Positions 21,322 through 32,460 of a stretch of DNA of 64,000 nt are shown one piece after another. The notes beneath the pieces were generated by a model. That model worked only from the letters and a program-made list of their open reading frames with translations. It did no database searches and was not told the origin of the DNA. Numbering within the stretch: position 1 is the stretch's first letter; each line of letters opens with the position of its first letter. This DNA is from Bartonella bilalgolemi (lineage in GTDB: Bacteria > Pseudomonadota > Alphaproteobacteria > Rhizobiales > Rhizobiaceae): positions 82,361 through 146,360 of the forward strand of contig NZ_JAMCOF010000004.1 of assembly GCF_023500045.1 (NCBI RefSeq), in the 5' to 3' direction. The translations under genes were made by a program, and so were the position numbers.

Positions 21322-23109
21322 GTGTCTTTATTTAAAATTTATGCTCGTGTTCTTTCTTATCTCAACAAAGAAAAAAATGCATCCATTTTAATCTGTTCAG
21401 CTAATGTCACTTTAGCTATAATTACAATTATAGAACCTATTTTATTTGGACAGGTTATTGATGCAATTGCAGATAAATCAGGCATTATTTCTACCCTCAT
21501 AATGTGGGTAGGCTTTGGAGTTTTTAATATTATTTCTTATGTACTCGTAGCGCGTAGTGCTGATCGCTTAGCACATAGATGTCGCTTAACTGTTTTAATA
21601 GAATCTTTCGAACGTATCATTGCTATGCCATTAATCTGGCATCAGCAACGTGGAACTTCTAATGCTTTGCATACATTACTACGTGCAATAGACTCTATGT
21701 CAACCATATGGCTTGACTTTATGCGTCAACATCTCTCAACTCTTGTTGCATTATTTGTTCTCGTACCAATAGCTTTTAAAATGAATTGGCGTCTTTCAAT
21801 AGTCTTGCTTGTCCTCGCTATTATCTATGTATTAATTGCACGCTTAGTGATGCAAAAAACAAAAGATGGACAAGCGGCAGTAGAACGCTACCACCATGAT
21901 CTTTTTAAACATGTCAGTGATTCAATTTCCAATGTTGCCATTGTACAAAGTTATAATCGAATAATAGAAGAAACCTGCGCACTTCATCAACACGCAGATA
22001 ATCTTCTTAAAGCTCAGAATCCTGTTTTAAATTGGTGGGCTCTCGCTAGTGGATTAAATCGAATGGCTTCAACAATTTCCATAGTATGTGTCCTTCTTCT
22101 AGGTGCCTTTTTTGTAACAAAAGGCCAAGTGCGAGTGGGAGAAGTTGTGGCTTTTGTTGGATTTGCTCAATTAATGATTAATCGTCTTGATCAAATTAGC
22201 AATTTCATCAATTTAGCTATATCTTCACAGGCGAAGCTAAAAGATTTTTTTGAAATGGAAGACTCTACTGTTCATATCAATACACCAGAAAATCTCCCTT
22301 CTCTTCAAAATGTTAAAGGTGTAATTCAATTTCATCATGTATCCTATAAGTTTCTCAATTCTTCTCAAGGTGTTTTTGATATTTCATTTAAAGTTAAAGC
22401 AGGACAAACCGTTGCAATTGTCGGGCCAACAGGTGCTGGAAAGACAACATTAATCAATTTGTTACAACGCGTATACGATCCCACAATTGGACATATCAGT
22501 ATTGATGGAATAGATATACGAACAATTAATCGTGAATCTTTGCGCAAAGCTTTAGCAACAGTCTTTCAAGATTCTGGTCTTTTCAATCGTAGTATTCGCA
22601 ATAACATTTCAATAGGCAAAGCAACCGCAACAGATGAAGAACTTTATAAAGCCGCAAAGACAGCTGCTGCTCATGACTTTATTTTAAGAAAAAATGATTG
22701 TTACGATACATTAGTTGGTGAGCGAGGCTCACAATTATCAGGTGGAGAAAGACAACGATTAGCAATCGCACGTGCTATCTTAAAAAATGCACCCATCCTT
22801 ATTTTGGATGAAGCAACAAGTGCTCTTGATGTTGAAACAGAAACTCGTGTTAAAGATGCTATTGATTGTGTAAGTCAAAACCGCACTACCTTTATTATAG
22901 CACACCGTCTTTCAACAGTTCGCAATGCTGATCTTATATTATTTTTAGATCATGGTCGTTTAATTGAAAAAGGTAGCTTTCAAGAACTGATCAGCAAAGG
23001 CGGTCGCTTTTATAAATTATTACAAACTAGCGGTTTAATGATTGATCAAGAAACAATAAAAACAGAAGATGAAAACATAGTGCCATTACACAAAGCCATT
23101 GCATCATAA
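21322..23109 (+). CDS. ndvA: beta-(1,2)-glucan export ATP-binding/permease protein NdvA
   Basis: A half-size ABC exporter (595 residues), probably a homodimer in the inner membrane. The N-terminal half (about 1-320) has six predicted membrane helices. The ATPase half has Walker A GPTGAGKTT (about 369-377), the signature LSGGERQRL, Walker B ILILDEATSALD and the H-loop HRLS. It closely resembles NdvA/ChvA of Rhizobiales, which exports cyclic glucan to the periplasm. The start is GTG with GGAG about 9 bases upstream. No glucan synthase (NdvB) is in the window, so the substrate is inferred. Confidence 0.92.
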   Translation: MSLFKIYARVLSYLNKEKNASILICSANVTLAIITIIEPILFGQVIDAIADKSGIISTLIMWVGFGVFNIISYVLVARSADRLAHRCRLTVLIESFERIIAMPLIWHQQRGTSNALHTLLRAIDSMSTIWLDFMRQHLSTLVALFVLVPIAFKMNWRLSIVLLVLAIIYVLIARLVMQKTKDGQAAVERYHHDLFKHVSDSISNVAIVQSYNRIIEETCALHQHADNLLKAQNPVLNWWALASGLNRMASTISIVCVLLLGAFFVTKGQVRVGEVVAFVGFAQLMINRLDQISNFINLAISSQAKLKDFFEMEDSTVHINTPENLPSLQNVKGVIQFHHVSYKFLNSSQGVFDISFKVKAGQTVAIVGPTGAGKTTLINLLQRVYDPTIGHISIDGIDIRTINRESLRKALATVFQDSGLFNRSIRNNISIGKATATDEELYKAAKTAAAHDFILRKNDCYDTLVGERGSQLSGGERQRLAIARAILKNAPILILDEATSALDVETETRVKDAIDCVSQNRTTFIIAHRLSTVRNADLILFLDHGRLIEKGSFQELISKGGRFYKLLQTSGLMIDQETIKTEDENIVPLHKAIAS

Positions 23110-23129
23110 AATTGTTTCTTTCTGTGCCT

Positions 23130-23150
23130 TTAAATTAAAATTTAATTTAA
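23130..23150. terminator. possible weak bidirectional terminator between ndvA and alaS
   Basis: An all-AT inverted repeat, TTAAATTAAA-a-TTTAATTTAA, lies in the 94-bp gap between two convergent genes. Position fits a shared terminator, but the stem has no G or C pairs, so this is weak evidence. Confidence 0.25.
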
Positions 23151-23203
23151 CTATATCCAATTTAAGTCTTCTTAAAAACTGAAACATAAAACAAGAATAA
23201 AAA

Positions 23204-25873
23204 TTACCCTTTAAGAAAAGCCTTTAACGCCGTAATCGCTTCTTCAGCTTTATCTCCTTTGGAACCACCAGCCTGTGCCATATCAGGGCGTCCGCCACCA
23301 CCTTTACCACCAAGAACAACCGAAACAATGCGTACTAAATCAACAGCATTTAATATATTTATTAAATCATCAGTAACCCCAACAACAGCGCTTCCCTTGC
23401 CATCTTCCGAAACACTAATAAAAGCAATCACTCCAGATTTAATTTGCTTTTTTCCAGAATCCACCAATGTTTTAAGATCTCGTATTGCAATGTTTCTAAG
23501 AACACCCCCCATAAAAGAAATGCCATTAATATTAACAGTTGTAATTTCCTCTTTTCTACCCTGTAATGCCTTACCATTTAGAACAACATTCTTACGTGTA
23601 TTATTCAACTCTTTTTCAAATTTACGACGATCATCAAACAAATTCCTTACACGTTCCTCCAAATTAGCAGGAGAAACTTTTAAAAAACTAGCAATTTCAT
23701 AAATTCGCTTATCTTGCTGACGCAGATAAAGGCGCGCAGTTGTACCCGTTAAAGCCTCAATACGACGAACTCCAGAAGCTACAGAACTTTCAGCAACAAT
23801 ATGAATTAAACCAATATCACCTGTTCTCTGTACGTGAATACCCCCACAAAGCTCAATTGACCAATGCTTTTTTAATGCTATTGCCTCACATCTCTCTCCC
23901 ATAGAAACAACACGCACTTCATCGCCATATTTTTCACCAAACAATGCCATTGCCCCTTCAGAAATTGCATCATCCAGCGCCATCAAGCGGGTTGTGACCT
24001 GACTATTTTGCAATACAATATCATTTGCCAAATCTTCTACTCTTTTTAGCTCTTCTGATGAAATTGGCTTTGGATGAGAAAAATCAAAACGCAACCGACT
24101 AGGAGATACTAAAGATCCCTTCTGTGCAACATGAGGTCCTAGTATACAACGCAAAGCTTCATGCAATAAATGGGTAGCAGAATGATTGGCACGAATTTTG
24201 CTACGACGCTCAGAATCAACGGTAAGTTCTACACAATCAGATATCTTTGCTTGACCAGATTTTACTTCTCCAATGTGAATAAAAACACCATCACCTCTTC
24301 TCTGGGTATCACGCACTTCGAAAACAAAAGACTCACCAGAAATAACACCACTATCACCTATCTGCCCACCAGACTCAGCATAAAAAGGTGTCTGATTGAC
24401 AACAAGCATGGCATCTTGCCCTGAAGAAATATGATCAACAATTTCACCATCACAAATAAGAGCCGTAATAACGCCTTCAGCTTTTTCTGTTTCATAACCT
24501 AAAAATTCTGTAGTTCCTACCTGGTCATGAATAGAAAACCATATTGTTTCTGTTATTGATGCGCCAGAACCAGACCAATTGGCACGATTTTCCGCTTTCT
24601 GAAGCTCCATTGCTTTTTCAAAAGCTTCAATATCAACAGATATTCCACGACGTCGAAGAGCATCTTGCGTCAAATCAAGTGGAAAGCCATATGTATCATA
24701 AAGTTTAAAGGCAACTTCACCATCAAAATGATCACCTTCCTTAAGATCAGTGCTTGCTTCATTTAATAAACTAAGTCCTCGTTCAAGAGTTTTATGAAAA
24801 CGCGTTTCTTCCAACTTTAAGATTTCTGAAATTAAGGACTCAGCACGCACTAACTCAGGATAAGCTTGCCCCATTTCGCGAATTAAAACAGGCAAAAGTT
24901 GCTCCATTAATAACTCTTTAGCACCAAGAAAATGAGCATGACGCATAGCACGACGCATAATACGACGCAAAACATACCCCCGGCCTTCATTGGAAGGAAG
25001 GACACCATCAGAAATCAAAAACGCAGAAGAACGGAGATGATCAGCAATAACACGATGGCTAGCAATAAACTCACCTGTTGCCTTTACTCCTGTTATCTCT
25101 TGTGAAGCATGAATTAATTTACAAAAAAGATCAATATCATAATTATCATGAACACCTTGCAAAACAGCTGCAATGCGTTCTAATCCCATACCAGTATCAA
25201 TAGAAGGACAAGGTAATTCAATTCTCTCTTCTTTATTAACTTGCTCATATTGCATAAAAACAAGATTCCAAATTTCAATAAAGCGATCACCATCCTCATC
25301 AGCACTTCCCGGAGGCCCCCCAAAAATTTCACCACCATGATCATAAAAAATTTCTGAACAAGGACCACAGGGACCTGTATCCCCCATCGACCAAAAATTA
25401 TCATTGGTCGCAATACGGATAATTTTTTCGTTTGGAAGTCCCGAAATTTTACGCCATAATTCAGCTGCAATATCATCAGTATGATAAACTGTAACTAATA
25501 ATTTATCTTTCGAGAGACAAAACTCTTTGGTTAAAAGATTCCACGCAAAAAAAATTGCTTCTTCTTTAAAATAATCACCAAAAGAAAAGTTCCCAAGCAT
25601 TTCAAAAAAAGTATGATGACGTGCTGTATAACCAACATTATCAAGATCATTATGCTTTCCACCCGCACGGACACATTTTTGTGCTGTTGTTGCCCTTTTA
25701 TAAGGGCATTGTTCAAATCCAGTAAAAACGTTTTTAAACTGAACCATTCCTGCATTTGTAAACATCAATGTAGGGTCATTACGTGGAACCAGCGGACTCG
25801 AAGAAAGAATTTCATGTCCATTACGACGAAAATAATCCAGAAAAGTTGACCGGATATTATTAACACTATTCAT
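23204..25873 (-). CDS. alaS: alanine--tRNA ligase
   Basis: Class II alanyl-tRNA synthetase, 889 residues, a normal length. The N-terminal catalytic domain opens [36 protein letters not shown] (motif 1 region). The editing domain carries the zinc-binding HSATHLLH (around residue 570) and CGGIHV further on. The C-terminal domain ends with the glycine-rich [19 protein letters not shown] at 25873 has CAGGAG upstream. It follows recA at 204 bases, an order common in Rhizobiales. Confidence 0.98.
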   Translation of the reverse strand: MNSVNNIRSTFLDYFRRNGHEILSSSPLVPRNDPTLMFTNAGMVQFKNVFTGFEQCPYKRATTAQKCVRAGGKHNDLDNVGYTARHHTFFEMLGNFSFGDYFKEEAIFFAWNLLTKEFCLSKDKLLVTVYHTDDIAAELWRKISGLPNEKIIRIATNDNFWSMGDTGPCGPCSEIFYDHGGEIFGGPPGSADEDGDRFIEIWNLVFMQYEQVNKEERIELPCPSIDTGMGLERIAAVLQGVHDNYDIDLFCKLIHASQEITGVKATGEFIASHRVIADHLRSSAFLISDGVLPSNEGRGYVLRRIMRRAMRHAHFLGAKELLMEQLLPVLIREMGQAYPELVRAESLISEILKLEETRFHKTLERGLSLLNEASTDLKEGDHFDGEVAFKLYDTYGFPLDLTQDALRRRGISVDIEAFEKAMELQKAENRANWSGSGASITETIWFSIHDQVGTTEFLGYETEKAEGVITALICDGEIVDHISSGQDAMLVVNQTPFYAESGGQIGDSGVISGESFVFEVRDTQRRGDGVFIHIGEVKSGQAKISDCVELTVDSERRSKIRANHSATHLLHEALRCILGPHVAQKGSLVSPSRLRFDFSHPKPISSEELKRVEDLANDIVLQNSQVTTRLMALDDAISEGAMALFGEKYGDEVRVVSMGERCEAIALKKHWSIELCGGIHVQRTGDIGLIHIVAESSVASGVRRIEALTGTTARLYLRQQDKRIYEIASFLKVSPANLEERVRNLFDDRRKFEKELNNTRKNVVLNGKALQGRKEEITTVNINGISFMGGVLRNIAIRDLKTLVDSGKKQIKSGVIAFISVSEDGKGSAVVGVTDDLINILNAVDLVRIVSVVLGGKGGGGRPDMAQAGGSKGDKAEEAITALKAFLKG

Positions 25874-26077
25874 ATTTACTCCTGTAGAATAAAGTAAAAA
25901 ATCGCAAAAAACAAATGACTACCTAATACAGCAATTCTTTGCTACCTTTAGAGCTTTAATCAAGACAGAAATATTCTCACAAAAAAATAAAAGTAAACGA
26001 TCTTCTACTTCAAAATTCTAACAAATAAAAACAGAATAAACTTTAAGTAAAGAAACCTTATTCAAAATAATATTGTA

Positions 26078-27121
26078 TCAGATTGATTCATCACCCTCTG
26101 TACTTTCTAATCCAGAATTTTCTAGCAATTCAATTGCGATTAAACCAGCATTTTGTCGTAAAGCTGTTTCAATCTCAGAAGCTATTTCTGTATGCTCACG
26201 TAAAAACTGCTTTGCATTTTCACGCCCCTGCCCTAAACGTTGAGAATTATAAGAGAACCATGAACCAGATTTTTCTACAAGACCAACTTTAACACCTAAA
26301 TCTACCAATTCCCCCAATTTAGAAATGCCCTCACCATAAATAATATCAAATTCAACTTGCTTGAATGGAGGTGCTAACTTATTTTTTACAACTTTAACAC
26401 GAGTCTGACTTCCAATAATTGTGTCACGATCTTTAATAGCCCCAATGCGACGAATATCCAAACGAACGGAGGCATAAAACTTTAAAGCATTTCCACCTGT
26501 TGTTGTTTCAGGAGAGCCAAACATTACACCAATTTTCATACGAATTTGATTGATAAAAATAACCATACAGTTAGAGCGAAAAATCGATGCTGTCAATTTT
26601 CGTAATGCCTGACTCATTAACCTAGCTTGTAATCCAGGTAAAGCATCTCCCATTTCACCATCAATTTCTGCACGTGGTGTCAAAGCTGCCACTGAATCCA
26701 CAACAAGCACATCAACGGCACCAGAACGAACAAGTGTTTCGGTAATTTCCAACGCCTGTTCACCAGTATCTGGCTGAGAAATAAAGAGATTTTCTAAATC
26801 AACACCAAGTTTACGTGCGTAAATAGGATCAAGAGCGTGCTCTGCATCAATGAAAGCACAAATCCCACCATTTTTCTGGGCTTCAGCAATAGAATGAAGA
26901 GCCAGTGTTGTTTTCCCAGAACTTTCTGGTCCATAAATCTCAATAATGCGGCCTTTTGGTAGTCCGCCTATTCCCAAAGCAATATCCAAAGATAACGAAC
27001 CAGTTGAAACTGTCTCAATTTCAACAACCTGCTCTTTCTGCCCAAGACGCATAATTGAGCCTTTACCAAACGAACGTTCAATCTGTGAAAGAGCAGATTC
27101 TAGAGCTTTTGTTTTATCCAC
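26078..27121 (-). CDS. recA: recombinase RecA
   Basis: RecA (347 residues) catalyses homologous strand exchange and activates LexA self-cleavage. Walker [10 protein letters not shown] is at about 64-72, and the DNA-binding loops and the [20 protein letters not shown]alker B segment follow. The start codon is GTG at 27121 with AAGGATAT upstream. The acidic C-terminus is typical. Upstream DNA carries a repeated GTACTC, but I do not see a clear GAAC-N7-GAAC alphaproteobacterial SOS box. It may share a transcript with rarA 243 bases upstream. Confidence 0.98.
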   Translation of the reverse strand: MDKTKALESALSQIERSFGKGSIMRLGQKEQVVEIETVSTGSLSLDIALGIGGLPKGRIIEIYGPESSGKTTLALHSIAEAQKNGGICAFIDAEHALDPIYARKLGVDLENLFISQPDTGEQALEITETLVRSGAVDVLVVDSVAALTPRAEIDGEMGDALPGLQARLMSQALRKLTASIFRSNCMVIFINQIRMKIGVMFGSPETTTGGNALKFYASVRLDIRRIGAIKDRDTIIGSQTRVKVVKNKLAPPFKQVEFDIIYGEGISKLGELVDLGVKVGLVEKSGSWFSYNSQRLGQGRENAKQFLREHTEIASEIETALRQNAGLIAIELLENSGLESTEGDESI

Positions 27122-27164
27122 AATTATATCCTTAGTGAGTTATAACAAATTTAATATACAATAT

Positions 27165-27188
27165 GTACTCGCACTATATACTGTACTC
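27165..27188 (-). promoter_or_regulatory. repeated GTACTC pair upstream of recA
   Basis: Two copies of GTACTC (27165-27170 and 27183-27188) have an 18-bp period and lie 44-67 bases upstream of the recA start. The spacing, about two helical turns, is suggestive of an operator, but no match to a known LexA site is apparent. Confidence 0.25.
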
Positions 27189-27363
27189 TTCATCTAATTA
27201 AAGCCTCTAATTTGAATGTTCACAGACTATTTCTTTTTATACTTAGTTGATTCAATAGTACCAGATTCTCTCCACTTAAAAGAAACTACGTTTTCTTTTA
27301 ACAATATGACTAAATACAAAAAACTATCAAAAGTACACTCTTATTCTCTCTAAAATCTTATTT

Positions 27364-28677
27364 TTAATTAACTCGTTTTTGTCGTAGCTTCTTCCACCAC
27401 TCAAGGCGCTTCGTAATTTCGCGCTCAAAACCACGTTTTTGTGGTTGGTAATAAATCTGACGCCCAAGTTCTTCAGGAAAATATTCCTGCCCTGAAAAAG
27501 CATCTTGTTCATCATGATCATAACGATAACCATAACCATATCCCTCTTCTTTCATAAATTTTGTGGGAGCATTAAGAATGTGCTTAGGAGGAGATAAAGA
27601 ACCGTTTTTGCGAGCACTATACATTGCCGCTTTATAAGCAAGATAAGTTGCATTTGATTTTGGTGCAGTTGCAACATAAAGACATGCTTGCACAAGAGCT
27701 AATTCCCCTTCAGGCGATCCTAGATAATTATAAGCATCTTTTGCTGCATTACAAATTACAAGAGCTTGTGGATCTGCTAAACCAATATCTTCAATAGCTA
27801 TACGAACCAGCCTACGCCCAATATATAAAGGATCTTCACCTGCATCAAACATACGTGCAAGATAATAAAGTGCAGCATCAGGATCAGAACCACGAACTGA
27901 TTTATGCAATGCTGAAATAAGATTATAATGACTATCTCGTCCTTTATCGTAAATCGGAGCTCGACGCTGAATAATGGCTTGCAAAGTTTTGGCATTAAAC
28001 ACTTCTTCTGACTGTGCAACACGCCAAATCTCTTCTGCTAATGTTAAAGCTGCTCTTGCATCACCGTCAGACATCCTTATCAAAATTTCTCTAGCTTGAT
28101 CATCTACAGGCAGTGATCTTCCCTCCATTTTTTCAGCACGCTTTAAAAGTATGTCCAAACTTTCCTTATCATGTGTGTGAAAAGTTAAAATACGCGCACG
28201 TGAAAGAAGAGCAGCATTAAGTTCAAATGAAGGATTTTCAGTTGTTGCTCCTACAAGAATTATAGTTCCATCTTCCATAAAAGGTAAAAAACTATCCTGT
28301 TGAGCGCGATTAAAGCGATGAATTTCATCAATAAATAATAATGTCTGACATCCAGACATCAAACGAGCTCGAGCTACTTCAAAAATTTTCTTTAGTTCTG
28401 CTATTCCAGTAAAAATAGCAGAAACTTGTTCAAAAGCAAAATTTGTTTCAAGTGCCAATAAACGTGCTATCGTCGTTTTACCTGTGCCTGGCGGTCCCCA
28501 AAAAATCATGGAACTAAATGAGCCAGATGCAACCATACGTGAAAGAAAACCTTTCGCTCCAATTAAATGGTTTTGCCCTACCACTTCGTGAAGAAAGCGG
28601 GGACGCATCCTTTCTGCAAGGGGACGACTTTGATTAACACAAGAATCAAAAGATAAAGTAAAAAAATCTTTATTCAA
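27364..28677 (-). CDS. rarA: replication-associated recombination protein RarA (MgsA)
   Basis: AAA+ ATPase of 437 residues related to clamp loaders and RuvB; it acts at stalled replication forks. Walker A GPPGTGKTT lies at about residue 59-67, Walker B LLFIDEIHRFNRAQQD near 115-130, and the sensor GATTENPSFELN further on. The start is unusual: TTG at 28675-28677 with GAGGA upstream. The next ATG would delete the conserved PLAERMRP motif at residues 19-26, so TTG is preferred. It begins 9 bases after the HtrA stop, so the two are probably co-transcribed. Confidence 0.93.
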   Translation of the reverse strand: MNKDFFTLSFDSCVNQSRPLAERMRPRFLHEVVGQNHLIGAKGFLSRMVASGSFSSMIFWGPPGTGKTTIARLLALETNFAFEQVSAIFTGIAELKKIFEVARARLMSGCQTLLFIDEIHRFNRAQQDSFLPFMEDGTIILVGATTENPSFELNAALLSRARILTFHTHDKESLDILLKRAEKMEGRSLPVDDQAREILIRMSDGDARAALTLAEEIWRVAQSEEVFNAKTLQAIIQRRAPIYDKGRDSHYNLISALHKSVRGSDPDAALYYLARMFDAGEDPLYIGRRLVRIAIEDIGLADPQALVICNAAKDAYNYLGSPEGELALVQACLYVATAPKSNATYLAYKAAMYSARKNGSLSPPKHILNAPTKFMKEEGYGYGYRYDHDEQDAFSGQEYFPEELGRQIYYQPQKRGFEREITKRLEWWKKLRQKRVN

Positions 28678-28686
28678 ATAAAATCC

Positions 28687-30081
28687 TCAGCGAATCAATT
28701 GACGAATATGTACACCATTGCGCTCATATTCTAGTTCCCAAATATGTGAGTGTTTTTGCGTAAGCACTTTTTTCAATTGACTCACAGTTCGAATTTTATG
28801 GCCATTAACAGTATGCAAAATATCTCCAGGACGAAAAATACCTGCAGCGTTACTTATTTGGTCAACATTGGTAATTATTACACCTTTCGCAGTGACAGGA
28901 AGATGAAATCGTCGACTATTATACTGCGTTAAATCTAATACTTCAGCACCAGAAAGAGGGTTTTCTCCTACAATTTTTTCAGATTTTACAAACGCAGACT
29001 CTGGTGTTGATAATACAGTTATTTCTGTTTTAAAAATTTTTCCATCCCGTAAATATTCTAAAACAAGGCTCTGTCCAATCCTAGTTGTCATCAAACGATA
29101 TCCAAGACTATCTGGACTCTCAATTTGCACTCCTTGCACACTCAAAATAACATCACCTACTTTTAAACCAGCTTTCTCAGCGGGACTACCTTTGGTAATC
29201 TCAATAATGAGAGCACCATACGAATGTTCTAAGCCTAAACCACCCGCAATATCAGGTGTAATATTTTGAAAAGATGCCCCAATATAAGGCGGCACAAAAA
29301 ACTTTCCACCACGCTTAACTGTATCAAGAACGACTTTAATAAGATTAGCTGGAATAGCAAAACCAATCCCGACAGAACCACCTGAACGTGAATAAATAGC
29401 TGTATTAATCCCTATTAATTGGCCTTTCATATCAATTAAAGCACCACCAGAATTACCTGGATTAATAGCAGCATCTGTTTGAATGAAAAAATCAAAATCA
29501 GAAATACCTATACGCGTACGCGCTTGTGCTGAAACAATACCGCTTGTAACTGTCTGACCAACACCAAAAGGGTTACCAATTGCTAGAACAAGATCTCCAA
29601 CTTCCACTGTATCAGAATCCCCCAAAGGGAGAACAGGAAATTGAGAACCTTTCGAATTAATTTCAAGTACTGCAATATCAGTTGTTTCATCCTTTAATAT
29701 AACTGTACTTTCAAATTCCCGGCCATCAGAAAAAGCAACTTTAATTTCGCTAGCATCCTTAATGACATGGTAACTAGTAACGATCAAACCACGTGTATCA
29801 ACAATCACCCCAGATCCTAATGATGCCTGAGTACGCAAAGACTGCTTACCTTGATAACGACCCAAAAATTGTTCAAAAAATGGATCTCCCTCAAAAAGCG
29901 AACGCACTCTAACTTTCCGTGCAGCATAAATATTCACAACAGATGGAACAGTCTTTTTAACTAAAGGAGCAAATGAAAAAGCAATATCTGATTGTTTTTG
30001 TGGAATTTGAGCATTCGCATAACGGAACGTTATTTGTGCCATAATCACAAAAAAAAGCCCCATTAAAATAGAATATTTCAT
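28687..30081 (-). CDS. periplasmic serine protease of the HtrA/DegP (Do) family
   Basis: A 464-residue envelope protease and chaperone. The start at ATG 30081 has AAGGAG 7 bases upstream; an ATG five codons earlier overlaps that sequence. A signal peptide of about 24 residues (KYSILMGLFFVIM... ending near ANAQ) is followed by a trypsin-like domain with His in SYHVIKDA, Asp in TTDIAVLEI and Ser in GNSGGALID, all intact. Two PDZ domains complete the C-terminal part (about 255-340 and 385-455). Following rplQ with a terminator between, and preceding rarA by 9 bases, it matches the Do-like protease next to rplQ in Rhizobiales. Confidence 0.92.
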   Translation of the reverse strand: MKYSILMGLFFVIMAQITFRYANAQIPQKQSDIAFSFAPLVKKTVPSVVNIYAARKVRVRSLFEGDPFFEQFLGRYQGKQSLRTQASLGSGVIVDTRGLIVTSYHVIKDASEIKVAFSDGREFESTVILKDETTDIAVLEINSKGSQFPVLPLGDSDTVEVGDLVLAIGNPFGVGQTVTSGIVSAQARTRIGISDFDFFIQTDAAINPGNSGGALIDMKGQLIGINTAIYSRSGGSVGIGFAIPANLIKVVLDTVKRGGKFFVPPYIGASFQNITPDIAGGLGLEHSYGALIIEITKGSPAEKAGLKVGDVILSVQGVQIESPDSLGYRLMTTRIGQSLVLEYLRDGKIFKTEITVLSTPESAFVKSEKIVGENPLSGAEVLDLTQYNSRRFHLPVTAKGVIITNVDQISNAAGIFRPGDILHTVNGHKIRTVSQLKKVLTQKHSHIWELEYERNGVHIRQLIR

Positions 30082-30321
30082 TATTAGCTCCTTCATAAAC
30101 TAAAGGCTTATTTCTTAATAAGATAAGAAGCCCTCCTACTTACCTCAAAAATCTATAATCATCATTAAATAACTGATGATTTAGGCGCAAAAAACTTATC
30201 TAAACAACGAACTAATATATAAATTAAACAACTCAACAAATAGAAATCGCCCCTCTCCTTTTTATATACTGGAAAAAATTAGCCTTACAATTTTAATAAA
30301 AAACCGTTCTTAAAATTTAAT

Positions 30322-30354
30322 AAAAAAAAACCGCCTTTTAAAAACGGTTTTTAA
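30322..30354 (-). terminator. rho-independent terminator after rplQ
   Basis: On the minus strand AAAAACCG, an 11-base loop and CGGTTTTT form an 8-bp hairpin followed by a run of T. It is 25 bases beyond the rplQ stop codon, closing the long ribosomal cluster. A related half-copy (AACGGTTTTTTA) follows just beyond, near 30299-30310. Confidence 0.85.
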
Positions 30355-30378
30355 AAATCTAATAAAAAATTGCTCTTT

Positions 30379-30807
30379 TTATGAAGTAGGCTCTTCTTTA
30401 ACAGCCGTTGTCTCCATACGTGCATGATCGACAGCACCTTTTGCATCAATATCACGATCCACAAACTCAATAACAGCCATAGGAGCATTATCACCAGTAC
30501 GAAAACCTGCCTTCATAATACGCAAATAACCACCTTTACGTGATACATAACGTGCTGCTAACGTATCAAACAATTTTACAACATGTTTCGCATCACGAAG
30601 AGCTGAAATCGCTTGGCGACGTGCATGCAAATCTCCACGCTTACCAAGCGTAATTAATTTTTCAACAATAGGACGAATTTCTTTAGCCTTTGGAAGCGTC
30701 GTCACAATCTGCTCATGCTCAATAAGCGAAGCCGCCATATTTGCAAACATTGCTTTACGATGACTAGCAGTCCGGTTCAGCTTGCGACCTGATTTACTGT
30801 GGCGCAT
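30379..30807 (-). CDS. rplQ: 50S ribosomal protein L17
   Basis: L17 (142 residues) lies near the polypeptide exit tunnel. The opening [20 protein letters not shown] is diagnostic, and [15 protein letters not shown] and the [24 protein letters not shown] core follow. The last 20 residues or so are an acidic/polar tail typical of alphaproteobacterial L17. It starts 23 bases after rpoA and is the last gene of the cluster. Confidence 0.98.
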   Translation of the reverse strand: MRHSKSGRKLNRTASHRKAMFANMAASLIEHEQIVTTLPKAKEIRPIVEKLITLGKRGDLHARRQAISALRDAKHVVKLFDTLAARYVSRKGGYLRIMKAGFRTGDNAPMAVIEFVDRDIDAKGAVDHARMETTAVKEEPTS

Positions 30808-30830
30808 AAGCCTTCTCCTTCAATTTTAAT

Positions 30831-31844
30831 TTAATACTGATCTTCATAACGTTTAGCAAGATCATCAATGTTTTCAGGAGGCCACGCAGGAATTTCCATT
30901 CCAAGATGGAGCCCCATACATGCGAGAACTTCCTTAATTTCATTCAATGACTTCCGCCCAAAATTTGGTGTCCGAAGCATTTCAGCTTCCGTTTTCTGGA
31001 TAAGATCACCAATATAAACAATATTATCATTTTTAAGACAATTTGCTGAACGCACTGAAAGTTCTAATTCATCTACCTTTTTGAGCAAGGCTGGATTAAA
31101 AGCAAGCTCAGAATCCGGCTCTTCAATCAATTCTTTTTGTGGTTCTTCAAAATTAACAAATACCAATAACTGATCCTGAAGAATACGCGCTGCAAAAGCA
31201 ATTGCATCTTCACCGTTAACAGCACCATTAGTTTCAATTGTTAATGTCAATTTATCATAATCCAGAATCTGTCCTTCACGTGTATTCTCTACTTTATAAG
31301 ACACTTTACGAACTGGTGAATAAAGGCTATCAACAGGAATAAGACCTATTGGTGCATCATCAATACAATTTCGTTCCGATGGAACATAACCCTTCCCCGT
31401 ATTGACAATAAGTTCCATGCGAACTTCTGCATCTTCATCCAATGTGCAAATAACATGCTCCGGATTAAGGATTGCCATATCTCCAATTGTTTGTATATCC
31501 CCAGCTTTAACCACACCAGGCCCTTCTTTACACAGAATAACCCGCTTAGGTCCCTCCTCTTCCATACGTATAGCAATCTCTTTGATATTTAAAATAATAT
31601 CTGTAACATCTTCACGAACACCTGGAATTGACGAGAATTCATGTAAAATACTATCAATTTGTACAGCAGTAACTGCAGCACCGCGAAGTGATGACAACAA
31701 CACACGACGCAATGCATTTCCTAATGTCAGACCAAAACCACGTTCAAGAGGCTCCGCAACTACACTTACAATATTCGGATCATTATGCGTATGAAACTCA
31801 ACTTTACTGGGTTTAATTAATTCCTGCCAGTTTTTCTGGATCAT
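30831..31844 (-). CDS. rpoA: DNA-directed RNA polymerase subunit alpha
   Basis: The alpha subunit (337 residues) assembles RNA polymerase and contacts UP elements and activators. The N-terminal dimerisation domain has [22 protein letters not shown] (about 37-58). The C-terminal domain has the helix-hairpin-helix [21 protein letters not shown] and the [23 protein letters not shown] segment. The ATG at 31844 matches the conserved [12 protein letters not shown] start, with CAGGAA 9 bases upstream; an 11-codon extension is less likely. It is co-directional with rpsK and rplQ. Confidence 0.98.
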   Translation of the reverse strand: MIQKNWQELIKPSKVEFHTHNDPNIVSVVAEPLERGFGLTLGNALRRVLLSSLRGAAVTAVQIDSILHEFSSIPGVREDVTDIILNIKEIAIRMEEEGPKRVILCKEGPGVVKAGDIQTIGDMAILNPEHVICTLDEDAEVRMELIVNTGKGYVPSERNCIDDAPIGLIPVDSLYSPVRKVSYKVENTREGQILDYDKLTLTIETNGAVNGEDAIAFAARILQDQLLVFVNFEEPQKELIEEPDSELAFNPALLKKVDELELSVRSANCLKNDNIVYIGDLIQKTEAEMLRTPNFGRKSLNEIKEVLACMGLHLGMEIPAWPPENIDDLAKRYEDQY

Positions 31845-31939
31845 ATTTTTATTCCTGTTCTTTAGTTCCGTTACCATTCAATCGCAACGGCCAGTGTGAA
31901 CATCGGAGAAATCTCCGACAATGAAAAACAATACCCAAA

Positions 31940-32329
31940 TTAAACACGCCGTCTTTTACGCGGACGACATCCATTATGAGGGATTGGTGTCACATCACGA
32001 ATAGAAGTAATTAAAAAGCCAACAGATTGCAATGCACGTAAAGCAGACTCACGACCTGCTCCAGGACCACAAACTTCAACTTCCAATGAACGCATACCAT
32101 GTTCTTGCGCTTTTTTAGCACAATCCTCTGCTGCAACCTGTGCAGCAAAAGGCGTAGATTTACGTGATCCCTTAAATCCTTGAGCTCCAGCAGATGACCA
32201 TGCAATTGTATGTCCCTGAGAATCAGTAATAGTAATCATCGTATTATTAAATGTTGAATTGATATGTACAACACCTGATGAAATATTCTTACGCTCGCGA
32301 CGGCGAACACGCGTGGCTTCCTTGGCCAT
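31940..32329 (-). CDS. rpsK: 30S ribosomal protein S11
   Basis: S11 (129 residues) is in the platform of the small subunit. The conserved stretches [18 protein letters not shown] and [22 protein letters not shown] are present, and it ends with [13 protein letters not shown]. Length is as expected. It follows rpsM by 131 bases and precedes rpoA by 95 bases on the minus strand. Confidence 0.98.
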   Translation of the reverse strand: MAKEATRVRRRERKNISSGVVHINSTFNNTMITITDSQGHTIAWSSAGAQGFKGSRKSTPFAAQVAAEDCAKKAQEHGMRSLEVEVCGPGAGRESALRALQSVGFLITSIRDVTPIPHNGCRPRKRRRV

Positions 32330-32460
32330 AGCTTTCCTTTCAATGATCTCTCTACTGCCGTAACACCAGCAGCTCCACCTTATTCGCTTTTGTTTTAAAG
32401 TTCAACAAAAACAAAATATCCAAAATAAAACTTCACAATCAATTAAAGCAATTAAAGTTT

